From contig NZ_FNBF01000007.1 in the NCBI RefSeq assembly GCF_900102225.1, positions 38,559 to 102,558 of the forward strand: 64,000 bases of DNA, given 5' to 3'. A model generated the notes under the pieces. It did not search any database and was not told where the DNA came from. It worked only from the letters and a program-made list of their open reading frames with translations. The first letter of the stretch is position 1; each line of letters starts with the position of its first letter. The translations under genes and the position numbers were made by a program. Origin of the DNA: Eubacterium pyruvativorans. Its GTDB lineage: Bacteria > Bacillota > Clostridia > Peptostreptococcales > Anaerovoracaceae. Below are positions 8,326-17,835 of the stretch, piece after piece.

Positions 8326-9651
8326 ATGGAACAGATGAATCTATTCGAGAAGAAGAATGACCAGCCTCTGGCGGCCAGGCTGCGGCCGAAGAATCTGGAT
8401 GAATATGTGGGACAGCAGCACCTGATCGGCGAGGGGAAGGTGCTGCGGCGTCTGATTGAGAGCGACCGGATTACGTCCATGATTTTCTGGGGGCCGCCGG
8501 GGGTGGGGAAAACCACTCTTGCCCGCATCATTGCGGAGCGGACCCGGGCGACATTCATTAATTTTTCGGCTGTCACCAGCGGGATCAAGGATATCCGGAA
8601 TGTGATGAAGGAAGCGGAGCAGAACCGGCTCTACGGGGAGAAGACTATCGTGTTCGTGGATGAGATCCACCGGTTCAACAAGGCACAGCAGGATGCCTTT
8701 CTCCCTTTTGTGGAGAAGGGAAGCATCATCCTCATCGGTGCCACCACGGAAAACCCTTCTTTTGAGATCAACAGCGCTCTGCTTTCCCGTTGTAAAGTGT
8801 TCGTGCTGCAGGAGCTGAAGGCAGAGGATCTGCTGGTGCTGCTGAAGCGGGCAATCACGGATCCCCGGGGCTATGGGGATCAGAAGGTGGTAGTGGAGGA
8901 GGACACCCTGGAGATGATTGCAGAGTTTGCGAACGGGGACGCCCGGATGGCTTTGTCCACCCTGGAGATGACCATTCTGAACGGCGACTTTTCAGAGGAC
9001 GGCATTCACATCACGAAGGAATCCCTGGAGCAGATCACTTCGAAGAAGTCGCTGCTGTATGACAAAAACGGGGAAGAGCATTACAATCTGATCTCGGCGC
9101 TGCACAAGTCCGTGCGGAATTCGGATCCGGATGCGGCGGTTTACTGGCTGGCCCGGATGCTGGAGGCAGGGGAGGACCCTCTCTATGTGGCAAGGCGGGT
9201 CGTGCGCATGGCCAGTGAGGACATTGGACTGGCGGATCCCCGGGCAATGGAACAGGCGGTGGCGGCATATCAGGCCTGTCACTTCCTGGGAATGCCGGAG
9301 TGCTCCGTCCATCTGACCCAGGCAGTGGTCTATCTGTCCGTGGCGCCGAAGTCCAATGCCATGGAGGAAGCGTATTTCGCCGCCCGGGACGACGCGCTTC
9401 ATCAGCTGAACGAACCGGTGCCGATGACCATCCGGAATGCGCCGACGAAGCTGATGGCAGAGATGGGATACGGTGAGGGCTACCAGTATGCCCACGACTA
9501 CGAGGATAAGCTGACGAACATGCAGTGCCTGCCGGAGTCTCTGACGGGCCGGGAGTACTATCATCCCACCGAACAGGGCACCGAGGCCCGTTTTCGGAAG
9601 CGGCTGGAACAGATCAAGGAATGGAAGCGCCGTCACGGCTGGCGGGGCTGA
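8326..9651 (+). CDS. rarA: Replication-associated recombination protein A, AAA+ ATPase
   Basis: RarA/MgsA is a clamp-loader-like AAA+ ATPase acting at stalled replication forks. The 441-residue length is typical. Visible motifs are YVGQQHL near the N terminus, Walker A GPPGVGKTT (about residue 56), Walker B IVFVDEIHRFN, sensor 1 IGATTENPSFE and the C-terminal tetramerisation region with EDIGLADPRAM. The ATG is about 44 bases after an extended -10. A long hairpin follows the stop, so it is probably monocistronic. Confidence 0.95.
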   Translation: MEQMNLFEKKNDQPLAARLRPKNLDEYVGQQHLIGEGKVLRRLIESDRITSMIFWGPPGVGKTTLARIIAERTRATFINFSAVTSGIKDIRNVMKEAEQNRLYGEKTIVFVDEIHRFNKAQQDAFLPFVEKGSIILIGATTENPSFEINSALLSRCKVFVLQELKAEDLLVLLKRAITDPRGYGDQKVVVEEDTLEMIAEFANGDARMALSTLEMTILNGDFSEDGIHITKESLEQITSKKSLLYDKNGEEHYNLISALHKSVRNSDPDAAVYWLARMLEAGEDPLYVARRVVRMASEDIGLADPRAMEQAVAAYQACHFLGMPECSVHLTQAVVYLSVAPKSNAMEEAYFAARDDALHQLNEPVPMTIRNAPTKLMAEMGYGEGYQYAHDYEDKLTNMQCLPESLTGREYYHPTEQGTEARFRKRLEQIKEWKRRHGWRG

Positions 9652-9668
9652 TGAAAGACAAAATAAAT

Positions 9669-9709
9669 CAGCAGGAGGGCTTCCCGGATGCCGGGAAGCC
9701 CTCCTGCTG
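9669..9709 (+). terminator. Long hairpin after rarA
   Basis: A perfect 19-bp stem (starting CAGCAGGAGGGC) with an ATG loop lies between rarA and the convergent symporter gene. It lacks a T run, so it may act as a roadblock or RNA-stability structure. A second, smaller hairpin follows at about 9720-9748. Confidence 0.55.
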
Positions 9710-9787
9710 TGTGTGCAGCGTCCGTTTCACACTGCTCTGTGAGACGGAACGTTATAATCTGTTATTTCGGATACTGCACCCTGTACA

Positions 9788-11167
9788 TTAGATATCCGCC
9801 ACTTCCTTGTGAATAACAGGGATCGGCGTCGGGTCTACTGCATCCACATCGTTCACATACTTGTTCGTGTCTTCCATGATGTGACCGGACAGTGCCCAGA
9901 TACCAATGACGTTCGGGATAACCATGAGACCGTTCAGGATGTCTGCGATGGTCCAGACGGTATCCAGCTTGATAACGCATCCGACGAATGAGAAGATGAT
10001 CCATGCGATCTTGTACGGCATGATGATCTTCGCGCCCACCAGGTACTCGGCGCATCTCTCACCGTAGTAAGACCAGCCGAGGATTGTGGAGAAGGCGAAC
10101 ATGGCCAGAGCGATGGCGATAATCGGACGGCCGATCACCGGAATCAGTTCGAAGCACTTGAATGTCAGAATGGTTGTATCGTCGCCCTTCAGGAATTCCG
10201 GATGTGCAACAGCGGAGCTGACCAGTGTCAGACCTGTCAGAGCGCAGATGATAACGGTATCCCAGAAAGTTCCTGTCATGGATACCAGAGACTGTCTGAC
10301 GGAGTTTCTCGTCTTCGCGGATGCCGCTACGATCGGAGCGGAACCCATGCCGGACTCATTGGAGAAGAGTCCTCTCGCACATCCGTAACGGAGTGCTGCG
10401 CCTACGCTGAAGCCGAACAGTCCGCCCGCACCTGCCTGCATGGAGAATGCGGACTTGACAATCAGTACCAGACCGGTTCCGACTGCTCCGCCGTTCTGGA
10501 TCAGAACCCAGATACAGCCGATGACGTAGAATGCTGCCATGAACGGCACCAGTCTTTCGGTTACCTTCGTGATGGACTTCACGCCGCCGATGATTACGAC
10601 GCCGGTGATCGCTGCGACTGCGACGCCTGCGATGAGCGGGCTGACGCCGAAGTTCTGGTTCAGGGCTGTCGCAATGGAATTCGCCTGGGTCATACAGCCG
10701 ATACCGAAGGCGGCGACGGCACCCAGCAGAGCGAAGGTAACGCCCAGCCATTTCGCATGGAGACCTCTCTCCAGTGCGTACATCGCACCGCCGATCATAC
10801 GGCCGTCTTCCGTCTGCTCTCTGTACTTAACGGACATGACGGTTTCCATGTACTTGGTGGCCATACCGAGTACACCGGTGATCCAGCACCAGAAAATGGC
10901 TCCCGGGCCGCCGGATGCAAACGCTGTGGCAACACCGATGATATTTCCGGTACCGATGGTTGCCGCCAGCGCCGTCGCCAGCGCACCGAACTGGGAAACT
11001 TCACCTTCACCGTCCGGGTCAGGAGTTACGGAGAGCTTGATGCCCTGTCCGACCCTGCGCTGAATGAACTTCGAACGAATGGTACAGAAAATGTGCGTAC
11101 CGAGAAGAATGATGATCAGAGGGAGACCCCACAACCAGCCGTCAAACCACGTGATAAATTTCAACAT
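9788..11167 (-). CDS. Sodium:alanine symporter (AGCS) family protein
   Basis: A 459-residue integral membrane carrier that imports alanine or glycine with Na+. The hallmark stretch GALATALAATIGTGNIIGVATAFASGGPGAIFW is seen near residue 65 (written here only to show family identity in parts: ATIGTGNI and GGPGAIFW). About ten to eleven hydrophobic segments follow, with FSNESGMGSAPI in the middle, another family marker. The start follows AAGGTGGTG. The gene faces rarA. I looked for a glycine riboswitch in its 400-base leader and found none. Confidence 0.94.
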   Translation of the reverse strand: MLKFITWFDGWLWGLPLIIILLGTHIFCTIRSKFIQRRVGQGIKLSVTPDPDGEGEVSQFGALATALAATIGTGNIIGVATAFASGGPGAIFWCWITGVLGMATKYMETVMSVKYREQTEDGRMIGGAMYALERGLHAKWLGVTFALLGAVAAFGIGCMTQANSIATALNQNFGVSPLIAGVAVAAITGVVIIGGVKSITKVTERLVPFMAAFYVIGCIWVLIQNGGAVGTGLVLIVKSAFSMQAGAGGLFGFSVGAALRYGCARGLFSNESGMGSAPIVAASAKTRNSVRQSLVSMTGTFWDTVIICALTGLTLVSSAVAHPEFLKGDDTTILTFKCFELIPVIGRPIIAIALAMFAFSTILGWSYYGERCAEYLVGAKIIMPYKIAWIIFSFVGCVIKLDTVWTIADILNGLMVIPNVIGIWALSGHIMEDTNKYVNDVDAVDPTPIPVIHKEVADI

Positions 11168-11487
11168 AATAACACCACCTTAATTCGAGCCAATAACGAA
11201 TCGTCGAAACACAAAAGAGCGAAACACATCTTCAGAATAACTGAGCAGGGATATCCTGAACTTCATACTTTTATGTCTTTATCATCATGATAATACAAGA
11301 GTTATCCAGTTACAAGTAAAAAAACCTAATATATCCAATGATTCTGACAATTACGGCATCGTGGACGGCTGTAACCATTGGAAAATCAATATTGATAATT
11401 TGATAACGAGAAAATTATTTTTTTATTGTGCATTCACACTAAATCTACACAAATAAAGCGCGCTTATTGTTGTGATATACAAAAATA
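11168..11487 (-). other. A+T-rich leader of the AGCS gene without a recognised gene
   Basis: About 320 non-coding bases, markedly richer in A+T than the genes. On the minus strand it holds TTACTT-N18-TATTAT about 120 bases before the start and an inverted repeat TCCAATG/CATTGGA around 11333-11384 that could be regulatory. No riboswitch class was recognised. Confidence 0.4.
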
Positions 11488-11525
11488 ATAAAACCCTTCG
11501 GATGGGTCCGTCATCCGTAAGGGTT
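11488..11525 (-). terminator. Terminator of the C-GCAxxG-C-C gene
   Basis: On the minus strand a 13-14 bp stem (AACCCTTACGGATG / CATCCGAAGGGTT) is followed by TTATTATTTTT. Confidence 0.85.
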
Positions 11526-11568
11526 CGTTGGGTCATAAATTGTACAGCTTTCGTTCCGGACTGCGGGA

Positions 11569-12042
11569 CTACACTTCCGGTCTTTCTGACGTTTCATCCG
11601 CCGCCAGTTCCCGCAGGATGATTTCTGCGGTTTTCGTCACGGCGTACTCCACGAATCCGGTACACTTCGTTTTCCGTTCCGGTGCGTCCCGGTCATATCC
11701 GGCGATCAGTTTCCCGCAGCACGGGGCGCCGCATTTGGCCGTGAAGCCGTCATGGAGCTCGGTTGTAAGCCGGAAACAGCGCTGCACTTTCGGATCCCCC
11801 GGGCGGCGGCGCCCGAAGAAGTAGCCCAGGCACATGGTGCCGCCGGCCAGTGCGCCGCAGATGCAGCCCGGATCTCCCAGCCCCCAGGGGAATCCGGAGC
11901 TCATGGCGATCACGTCGTCGGGCCAGTCCAGGCCGAAATTCTTCCGTATGGCACAGATGACGGATTCGGAGCAGGCGTATCCGCCGTTAAAATAGTCTGC
12001 GGCATCCTTCCGGAGCTGTTCCATGTCGATATTCCTGTTCAT
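11569..12042 (-). CDS. C-GCAxxG-C-C family putative redox protein, 157 aa
   Basis: The Cys pattern defines this family: YACSES near residue 24, GDPGCICGALAGG near 60, then KCGAPCCGKL and KCTGFV. Members are small cytosolic proteins with conserved Cys suspected to bind a metal or take part in redox chemistry, often in anaerobes; no reaction is established. The ATG at 12042 follows GGGAGG. It is monocistronic, with a strong terminator and its own TATAAT about 30 bases upstream. Confidence 0.85.
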   Translation of the reverse strand: MNRNIDMEQLRKDAADYFNGGYACSESVICAIRKNFGLDWPDDVIAMSSGFPWGLGDPGCICGALAGGTMCLGYFFGRRRPGDPKVQRCFRLTTELHDGFTAKCGAPCCGKLIAGYDRDAPERKTKCTGFVEYAVTKTAEIILRELAADETSERPEV

Positions 12043-12218
12043 ATGGTATACCTCCCTCGTAACCTTTCCATTATAGCGTATCAGGAGTACCTGGAGGGGC
12101 TTCCTGCGGCAAAACGCAAAAAAATAAAAAAGCGTCGGACAGGCCAGGGTATTGATAGCGGATACCGGAGGCCCGTCTGCTGCTCTGTTATGAATGTAAC
12201 ATTATAATAGCACTGCTG

Positions 12219-12247
12219 TTGCGGCATAAGAAGATAGAATATATAAT
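12219..12247 (+). promoter_or_regulatory. Promoter of the LysR gene
   Basis: TTGCGG, 17 bases, TATAAT, ending 42 bases before the start codon. Confidence 0.6.
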
Positions 12248-12289
12248 GCTGTTATTAGAGTCACTAATGTTCTTCGCAGGAGGACGGAG

Positions 12290-13258
12290 ATGGACGAAAG
12301 AAAACTGAAGGGGGTGGAGGCGGTTCTGGAAGAAGGGAGTTTCAGCGCAGCGGCAGAGAGACTGCACTGTACCCAGTCCGCCGTAACCCAGATGATGAAT
12401 GCGGTGGAATCCGAACTGGGGGTGAGAATTCTGGAGCGGACGCACCGGGGCGTTTCGCTGACCAGAGAGGGCCGGGAGCTGGAAGTCTATATGCAGAATG
12501 CGCTGGACAGCCTGGTCTTTCTGCGGGAGGCTGCGGAGCGGATTGCGAAACGGAATGAAGAGACGATCCGTGTGGGGACCTTCTCCAGCATCGCCTGCCG
12601 GTGGATGCCGGTGATCATCGAACGGTATCAGAAGGTGGCGCCGGAAGCGGCCTTCGACATTGTCATCGGCACGACTTCTCTGAAGCGGAAACTGGAATTG
12701 GGAGAAATTGATGTGGCGCTGGGGGACGAGCGGATCCGCAGTGTACGCTGGACCCGGCTGTTCGAAGACCCCTATTATATTCTCGTGCCGGAGAAGCTGA
12801 TTGACCGGATCGGAACGCCGGAGAAACAGAGAATGATGCATGAGATGATGGGGCAGCGGAAAGGAGCGGATGACTGGACGCCGGTGCCGGATCTTTTTGT
12901 CACGAAGGCGGACATCGCAGAAGTGCCGTTCATTTCCGCCACGATGGATGATTTCGCAGAGCTGAATGTCCGGGATGTGTCCAATGTGATCACCATTGCA
13001 TCGGATGAGGACAAGGTTCTCATGTCCATGGCCGCCCGGGGACTCGGCGTCTGTGCCATGCCGGAATTCAACCTGACGGAAATGCCTGCGGATCTGATTG
13101 CTGTGCCGTACCGCCCGGAGGTTGGGCGGGTCATCGGCATCTCAAGGCCCCGGAAATCCAGACGGGCGGTGGAGCAGTTTGTGACATATCTGGAGAAATA
13201 TTACCGCGAAATGGAAATGCGGCAGAAGGAAGAAAGGGTAAGACAGGAGGAAAGCTGA
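12290..13258 (+). CDS. LysR-family transcriptional regulator
   Basis: A 322-residue regulator with an N-terminal winged helix-turn-helix (residues 5-60; GSFSAAAERLHCTQSAVTQ is the recognition region) and a C-terminal periplasmic-binding-like effector domain (about 90-300). The start follows AGGAGGACGG. The hydroxyacid dehydrogenase gene begins three bases after its stop, and an amino-acid ABC transporter follows, so it may control uptake and use of one amino acid or 2-keto/hydroxy acid. The effector is unknown. Confidence 0.92.
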   Translation: MDERKLKGVEAVLEEGSFSAAAERLHCTQSAVTQMMNAVESELGVRILERTHRGVSLTREGRELEVYMQNALDSLVFLREAAERIAKRNEETIRVGTFSSIACRWMPVIIERYQKVAPEAAFDIVIGTTSLKRKLELGEIDVALGDERIRSVRWTRLFEDPYYILVPEKLIDRIGTPEKQRMMHEMMGQRKGADDWTPVPDLFVTKADIAEVPFISATMDDFAELNVRDVSNVITIASDEDKVLMSMAARGLGVCAMPEFNLTEMPADLIAVPYRPEVGRVIGISRPRKSRRAVEQFVTYLEKYYREMEMRQKEERVRQEES

Positions 13259-13261
13259 GAA

Positions 13262-14233
13262 ATGGAGAGCAGGAAACTGGCCGTTGTCCAGAAGTATCTG
13301 AACGACACCCAGAAAGAGAAAATCCGGGAATGCGGTGAGGCACTGGGATTTACAGTGGATTTTTTTGACGGTCCGGAGACAGCCCGGGGAAAGTTAGCGG
13401 ATGCGGAGATTATTTTCACTCAGTTTAGGGAAGTTCTGCAGGATGCGCCGGCCCTGAGGTGGTGCGCCAGCAGCAACGCCGGGGTGGATCCGTTCCTGGT
13501 GCCGGGGGTTTTCGCCAGTGATCAGGCGGTGCTGACCAACGGCGCCGGCGCCTACGGCGTGACGATTTCGGAGCATATTGTCATGGTGGCGCTGATGCTG
13601 CTGCGCCGCATGGGGGAATATCAGGAGGCGGCGGCCCGGCACGAATGGCTGGGCGGTCTCGGCATCCGCTCGATCCACGGAAGCCGGGTTACAATCATGG
13701 GAACCGGGGACATCGGGAGAACCACGGCAGGAACGCTGAAGGCCATGGGTGCATCCCGGATTGTGGGTCTGAACCACAGCGGAAGGATGCCGGAGGGCGC
13801 CGCTTTCGATGAAACAGCGAGGAGCACGGAAGCGGAGTCCTATCTCCCGGAGACGGATATTCTGATTCTCTGTATGCCGGATACACCGGAAACCCGGGGT
13901 ATTCTGTCCCGGCAGCGGATTTCACTGCTGCCGGAGCACGGGATCGTCATCAACGTCGGAAGAGGCAGCGCCGTAGACCAGAATGCGCTGCGGCAGGCGC
14001 TGACGGAGCACCGGATCGGCGGCGCTGCGCTGGACGTGGTAGTGCCGGAACCGCTGCCGGCGGAAGATCCGCTGTGGGAAACGGAGAATCTGATCCTGAC
14101 CCAGCACATTTCCGGAAATATGACGCTGGGATACACGGCGGACCGCAGTGTGGAGCTGTTCTGTGACAATCTGCGCCGTTATGCGGCAGGGGAACCGCTG
14201 CATCATGTGGTGGACCGGATCCGGGGGTATTAG
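13262..14233 (+). CDS. D-2-hydroxyacid dehydrogenase family protein
   Basis: NAD(P)-dependent reduction of a 2-keto acid to the D-2-hydroxy acid, or the reverse. The 323-residue protein has the Rossmann motif as GTGDIG (about residue 145). The catalytic triad is seen as Arg in NVGRGSAVDQ, Glu in VVVPEPLP and His in LTQHISG. It begins three bases after the LysR stop and is surely co-transcribed with it. The close relationship to glyoxylate/hydroxypyruvate-reductase-like enzymes does not fix the substrate. Confidence 0.9.
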   Translation: MESRKLAVVQKYLNDTQKEKIRECGEALGFTVDFFDGPETARGKLADAEIIFTQFREVLQDAPALRWCASSNAGVDPFLVPGVFASDQAVLTNGAGAYGVTISEHIVMVALMLLRRMGEYQEAAARHEWLGGLGIRSIHGSRVTIMGTGDIGRTTAGTLKAMGASRIVGLNHSGRMPEGAAFDETARSTEAESYLPETDILILCMPDTPETRGILSRQRISLLPEHGIVINVGRGSAVDQNALRQALTEHRIGGAALDVVVPEPLPAEDPLWETENLILTQHISGNMTLGYTADRSVELFCDNLRRYAAGEPLHHVVDRIRGY

Positions 14234-14261
14234 ACCCGGGGCCCGCCAGGGAGAATCGGAA

Positions 14262-14291
14262 TTGACATACCGGGGGTCCCTGTGCTAAGAT
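14262..14291 (+). promoter_or_regulatory. Promoter of the amino-acid ABC operon
   Basis: A perfect TTGACA, 18 bases and TAAGAT with an upstream TG (extended -10), about 70 bases before the substrate-binding-protein gene. It allows transcription independent of the LysR-dehydrogenase pair. Confidence 0.7.
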
Positions 14292-14361
14292 ATCGATATT
14301 GATGTTTTAGAACGTTAAAGCGATATAGCGAAAACGGATGTCTTAGAAAGGAATGACTGGT

Positions 14362-15198
14362 ATGAAGAAGAAAGTATCGCTTCTGCTGGCGCTGGTTCTG
14401 GCAGTGACGACGATGTTTGTGATGACGGGCTGCGGAAACAGCGGGAAATCCTCCGGCGGCAGCAAGGATGACAGCTGGAACTATGTGAAGAAAAACGGGA
14501 AACTGATCATCGGACTGGATGACACCTTCGCACCGATGGGTTTCCGGGACAAGGATAACAATCTGATCGGTTTCGACATTGATCTGGCCAAGGCGGTCGG
14601 CAAGGAACTGGGCGTGAAAGTGGAGTTCAAGCCGATTGACTGGGATGCGAAGGAAGCGGAACTGAAGACGAAGAAGATCGACTGCATCTGGAACGGTCTT
14701 TCCGTGACACCGGATCGTCTGAAGGCGATGACCATGTCCGACCATTATCTGGAGAACCGGATTCTGCTCATGTCCCTGAAGAAGGATATGAACATCACTT
14801 CGGCGAAGCAGCTGACGAAGGTGAAGATCGGCACACAGGCCGGCTCCTCTGCGCTGGAAGCAATTCAGAAGGACAAGGCTTACGATTCTTTCAAGGACAA
14901 TGTGAAGGAATACAAGGATTACGATGCGGCCATGATGGATATGAAAGCCGGCCGGATCGACGTGGTAGCGATCGACGAGGTCTACGCAATCTACAATAAC
15001 AAGAACAAGACCAAGCTCTACGAGAGCAAGTACAATTTCGGAGCGGACAACTACGCAATCGGTTTCCGCAAGGGAGACGAGGCGCTGGCGAAGAAGATCA
15101 ACGAGGCGCTGCAGAAGACCGTGGATGACGGCCAGGCGGCGAAGATCTCGAAGAAGTGGTTCGGAAAGAACCTGGTGAAGATCGGCGCAAACAAGTAG
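14362..15198 (+). CDS. Polar amino-acid ABC transporter, substrate-binding lipoprotein
   Basis: Extracellular solute-binding protein, family 3. The N terminus is a lipoprotein signal: basic MKKK, a hydrophobic stretch and lipobox MTGC with Cys24 as the lipidated residue. After a Gly/Ser-rich linker comes KLIIGLDDTFAPMGFRDKDN, typical of cystine/polar-amino-acid binders. An ATG nine bases earlier (14353) abuts the GAAAGGA site, so the second ATG at 14362 is preferred. The permease and ATPase genes follow. The ligand (for example cystine, arginine or glutamine) cannot be fixed. Confidence 0.93.
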   Translation: MKKKVSLLLALVLAVTTMFVMTGCGNSGKSSGGSKDDSWNYVKKNGKLIIGLDDTFAPMGFRDKDNNLIGFDIDLAKAVGKELGVKVEFKPIDWDAKEAELKTKKIDCIWNGLSVTPDRLKAMTMSDHYLENRILLMSLKKDMNITSAKQLTKVKIGTQAGSSALEAIQKDKAYDSFKDNVKEYKDYDAAMMDMKAGRIDVVAIDEVYAIYNNKNKTKLYESKYNFGADNYAIGFRKGDEALAKKINEALQKTVDDGQAAKISKKWFGKNLVKIGANK

Positions 15199-15339
15199 AA
15201 GGACGATGTGCGAGTATCGGGCGGCCGGCCGGAGGGGCGGCCGCCTGTTCACGTTCCTTTGGAAAGAGAAGGAAAGAAAACGATCCTCGATGTATTGATG
15301 AAAATGCCGCGGCCCGGCCGCGGATCGGAAGGAGACAGA

Positions 15340-15993
15340 ATGAGTTTTGCTGAATTATTCCCGCCGCTGCTGACCGGTGCGAAAATTTCCATCGCTCTGT
15401 TCGCAGCGACCCTGGTGCTTTCACTGCCCCTGGGACTTCCCATCGCTCTGGGTGAAAATTCCCGGATCCCGCCCCTGCGCTGGATCTGCAAAGCATACGT
15501 GTTCGTGTTCCGGGGCACACCGCTGATGCTGCAGCTCATGTTCTTCTACTTCTTCTTCCCCTTCGTCATGGGATGGAACATCGAGGCATTCCCGGCGGCT
15601 GTGCTGGCATTTACCCTGAACTATGCGGCGTACTTCGCCGAGATCTACCGGGGCGGCATCAACAGTATTGACAAAGGGCAGTATGAGGCCGCTCACTCAC
15701 TGGGACTCACCCGGGCCCAGACCACTTTCGATATCGTCATCCCCCAGGCCCTCCGGGTTGTTCTGCCGCCGGTGTCCAACGAGATCCTGGTGCTGATCAA
15801 GGATACGCCGCTGGCGTCCGTAATCTCTCTGGGAGAAATGATGCGTGTGGCAGAGGGCACGGTCAACCGTACCGGCAGTCTGATGCCGTATGCGGCAGCG
15901 GCCCTGATTTACCTGGCCTTCACGGCGGTGGCCACCGTATTCGTCACCTATGTGGAGAAGCGGGCATCCCGGTATGACAGAAAGGAGGCGTAG
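15340..15993 (+). CDS. Polar amino-acid ABC transporter, permease
   Basis: A 217-residue inner-membrane permease of the His/Glu/Gln/Arg/opine type. About five membrane segments are visible. The EAA-type loop reads [29 protein letters not shown] in part (key: EAAHSLG and PQALR). The start at 15340 follows GGAAGGAG; an upstream in-frame extension from 15208 looks non-coding (Gly/Arg/Pro rich). The downstream ATPase begins two bases after its stop. It presumably forms a homodimer. Confidence 0.93.
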   Translation: MSFAELFPPLLTGAKISIALFAATLVLSLPLGLPIALGENSRIPPLRWICKAYVFVFRGTPLMLQLMFFYFFFPFVMGWNIEAFPAAVLAFTLNYAAYFAEIYRGGINSIDKGQYEAAHSLGLTRAQTTFDIVIPQALRVVLPPVSNEILVLIKDTPLASVISLGEMMRVAEGTVNRTGSLMPYAAAALIYLAFTAVATVFVTYVEKRASRYDRKEA

Positions 15994-15995
15994 TG

Positions 15996-16775
15996 ATGGC
16001 GGCAGTATTGGAAATGAAGAATATTGTAAAGCATTTCGGAGACTTCACAGCGCTGAACAATGTGAACCTCACGGTGGAAGACGGAGAGACGGTGGCGATC
16101 ATCGGACCTTCCGGTTCCGGAAAGAGTACCCTGCTTCGCACCGTAAACTGCCTGACCAGGATCAGTTCCGGTAAGATCACGCTGAACGGCACCACTTTCG
16201 TGGACGGAAAGCCGGGTGAGGAAACCGGCCGTCTGAAGGAAGCGAAGTATCTGCCGGACCGGGAACTGAAGAAACTGATCAGCGAGACAGGGATGGTGTT
16301 CCAGCACTTCAATCTGTTTCCACATATGACCTGCCTGAAAAATATCACCTATGCGCCGATCAAGGTGAAGGGGGAGGATCCCCGGAAGGCGGAAGCAAGG
16401 GCCATGGAGCTTCTGGAAATGGTGGGGCTCTCGGACAAGCGGGACGAGTTTCCGAACATGCTGTCCGGCGGCCAGAAGCAGCGGATTGCCATTGCCAGAG
16501 GTCTGGCCATGGAACCGAAGATCATGCTGTTCGATGAACCGACTTCTGCGCTGGATCCGGAAATTACCGGAGAAGTGCTGAATGTCATGAAGGACCTGTC
16601 GGCCAAGCGGATCACCATGATCGTGGTGACCCATGAGATGGGATTCGCCCGGGAAGTGGCGGACCGGGTGGTCTTCATGAACCGGGGCCAGATTCTGGAG
16701 ACAGGAACGCCGGAAGAAATCTTCACCAATCCGAAGAGTGACCGGCTCCGGGAGTTCCTGCAGGCAATGCTTTAG
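15996..16775 (+). CDS. Polar amino-acid ABC transporter, ATP-binding protein
   Basis: A 259-residue ATPase energising the permease. Walker A is GPSGSGKST at residues 37-45, the Q-loop lies in MVFQHFNLF, the signature is LSGGQKQR, Walker B is [14 protein letters not shown] and the switch His lies in VVTHEM. The gene starts at ATG 15996 after AAAGGAGG; a GTG directly before it (15993) is also possible. It ends the three-gene transporter set. Confidence 0.95.
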   Translation: MAAVLEMKNIVKHFGDFTALNNVNLTVEDGETVAIIGPSGSGKSTLLRTVNCLTRISSGKITLNGTTFVDGKPGEETGRLKEAKYLPDRELKKLISETGMVFQHFNLFPHMTCLKNITYAPIKVKGEDPRKAEARAMELLEMVGLSDKRDEFPNMLSGGQKQRIAIARGLAMEPKIMLFDEPTSALDPEITGEVLNVMKDLSAKRITMIVVTHEMGFAREVADRVVFMNRGQILETGTPEEIFTNPKSDRLREFLQAML

Positions 16776-16820
16776 AAGGAAAAGCGGGGACAGATCACTG
16801 CTTCGGATCACCGGATCAGA

Positions 16821-17735
16821 TTACAGAATCAGGTGGGCTGCGCCGTAGATGCCGGCCTGCGGACCCAGCTCCGCAGGCCGGATTATTGTATCCCGGGAAG
16901 GATGGAAGGCGCGGGCCCGATAGGCAGACCTGATCCGGGAGAACAGAAATTCACCGGCCTGGGAAACGCCGCCGCCGATGAGGAATATTTCCGGATCCAC
17001 TACGGCGGCGATCCGGGCCATTGCATCCCCCAGCAGCTCCGCTGCTTCGGAGACTGCGGAAAGACAGGCCGGATCTCCGGCTTTCGCCCGGTCCATGACG
17101 GTTTTCGCCGTCAGAACCGGGAAATCTGCTCCGCCCTGCCGGGCCAGCCGGACCAGTCCGGTGGCGGAAGCGTACTGCTCCAGACAGCCGTGGAGACCGC
17201 AGCCGCAGGCTTCCGGTTCGCCGTCTCTCACGTGGAAGTGTCCGATTTCTCCGGCGGCCCCGTTGGCGCCGGAAATAATCTGACCGTTCAGGATGATGCC
17301 GGCTCCGATGCCGGTGCCCAGGGTGATCAGAACGGCACTCCGGTATCCGGCGGCCCCTCCCTTCCGGGCTTCCCCCAGGGCGGCCACATTGGCGTCATTT
17401 CCGGCTTTCACCCGGGAGATGCCGCTCAGTTCCCGGAAGGCGGCGCATACGTCGAAGCGGCCCCAGCCCAGATTCGTGCCCCGGTTCACGATCCGCTCTT
17501 CCAGCACCGGACCCGGGATGCCCAGACCGGCGCCCCGGATCCGGGAAAGCGGGATGGAAAGCCGGATCAGAACCTCGCGCAGGGAAGCTGCGATGTCCGG
17601 CAGGATGTACCGGCCTTCCTCTTCCCGGCGGGTGGGGATCTCCCACTGTTCTGTGAGATTCCCGGTATCTGCAGCGAAAAGTCCGAGCTTCACCGTGGTG
17701 CCGCCGATATCGATGCCGATCGCATATTCTGTCAT
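16821..17735 (-). CDS. ROK-family glucokinase
   Basis: Phosphorylates glucose (or a related sugar) with ATP. The 304-residue protein has the N-terminal phosphate-binding GIDIGGTTVKLGLF, the sugar-binding region AGNDANVAALGEA, LGTGIGAG, and the ROK zinc motif CGCGLHGCLEQYAS with preceding EIGHFHV. The gene is convergent with the ABC operon, with only 45 bases between stops. No sugar transporter is adjacent, so the substrate is assigned by family only. Confidence 0.9.
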   Translation of the reverse strand: MTEYAIGIDIGGTTVKLGLFAADTGNLTEQWEIPTRREEEGRYILPDIAASLREVLIRLSIPLSRIRGAGLGIPGPVLEERIVNRGTNLGWGRFDVCAAFRELSGISRVKAGNDANVAALGEARKGGAAGYRSAVLITLGTGIGAGIILNGQIISGANGAAGEIGHFHVRDGEPEACGCGLHGCLEQYASATGLVRLARQGGADFPVLTAKTVMDRAKAGDPACLSAVSEAAELLGDAMARIAAVVDPEIFLIGGGVSQAGEFLFSRIRSAYRARAFHPSRDTIIRPAELGPQAGIYGAAHLIL

Positions 17736-17835
17736 TTTTTGTCCGTCCTTTCCGATGCCGGGACTGTCATGAACCCCGGGAACTGTGATACAATTTACTC
17801 TAATATACTACATGGAAAAGCAGAAAGGACAGCGA

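Noticed and set aside
11168..11487. A glycine riboswitch upstream of the AGCS symporter gene
   Set aside because: None of the conserved glycine-aptamer segments is present on the minus strand.
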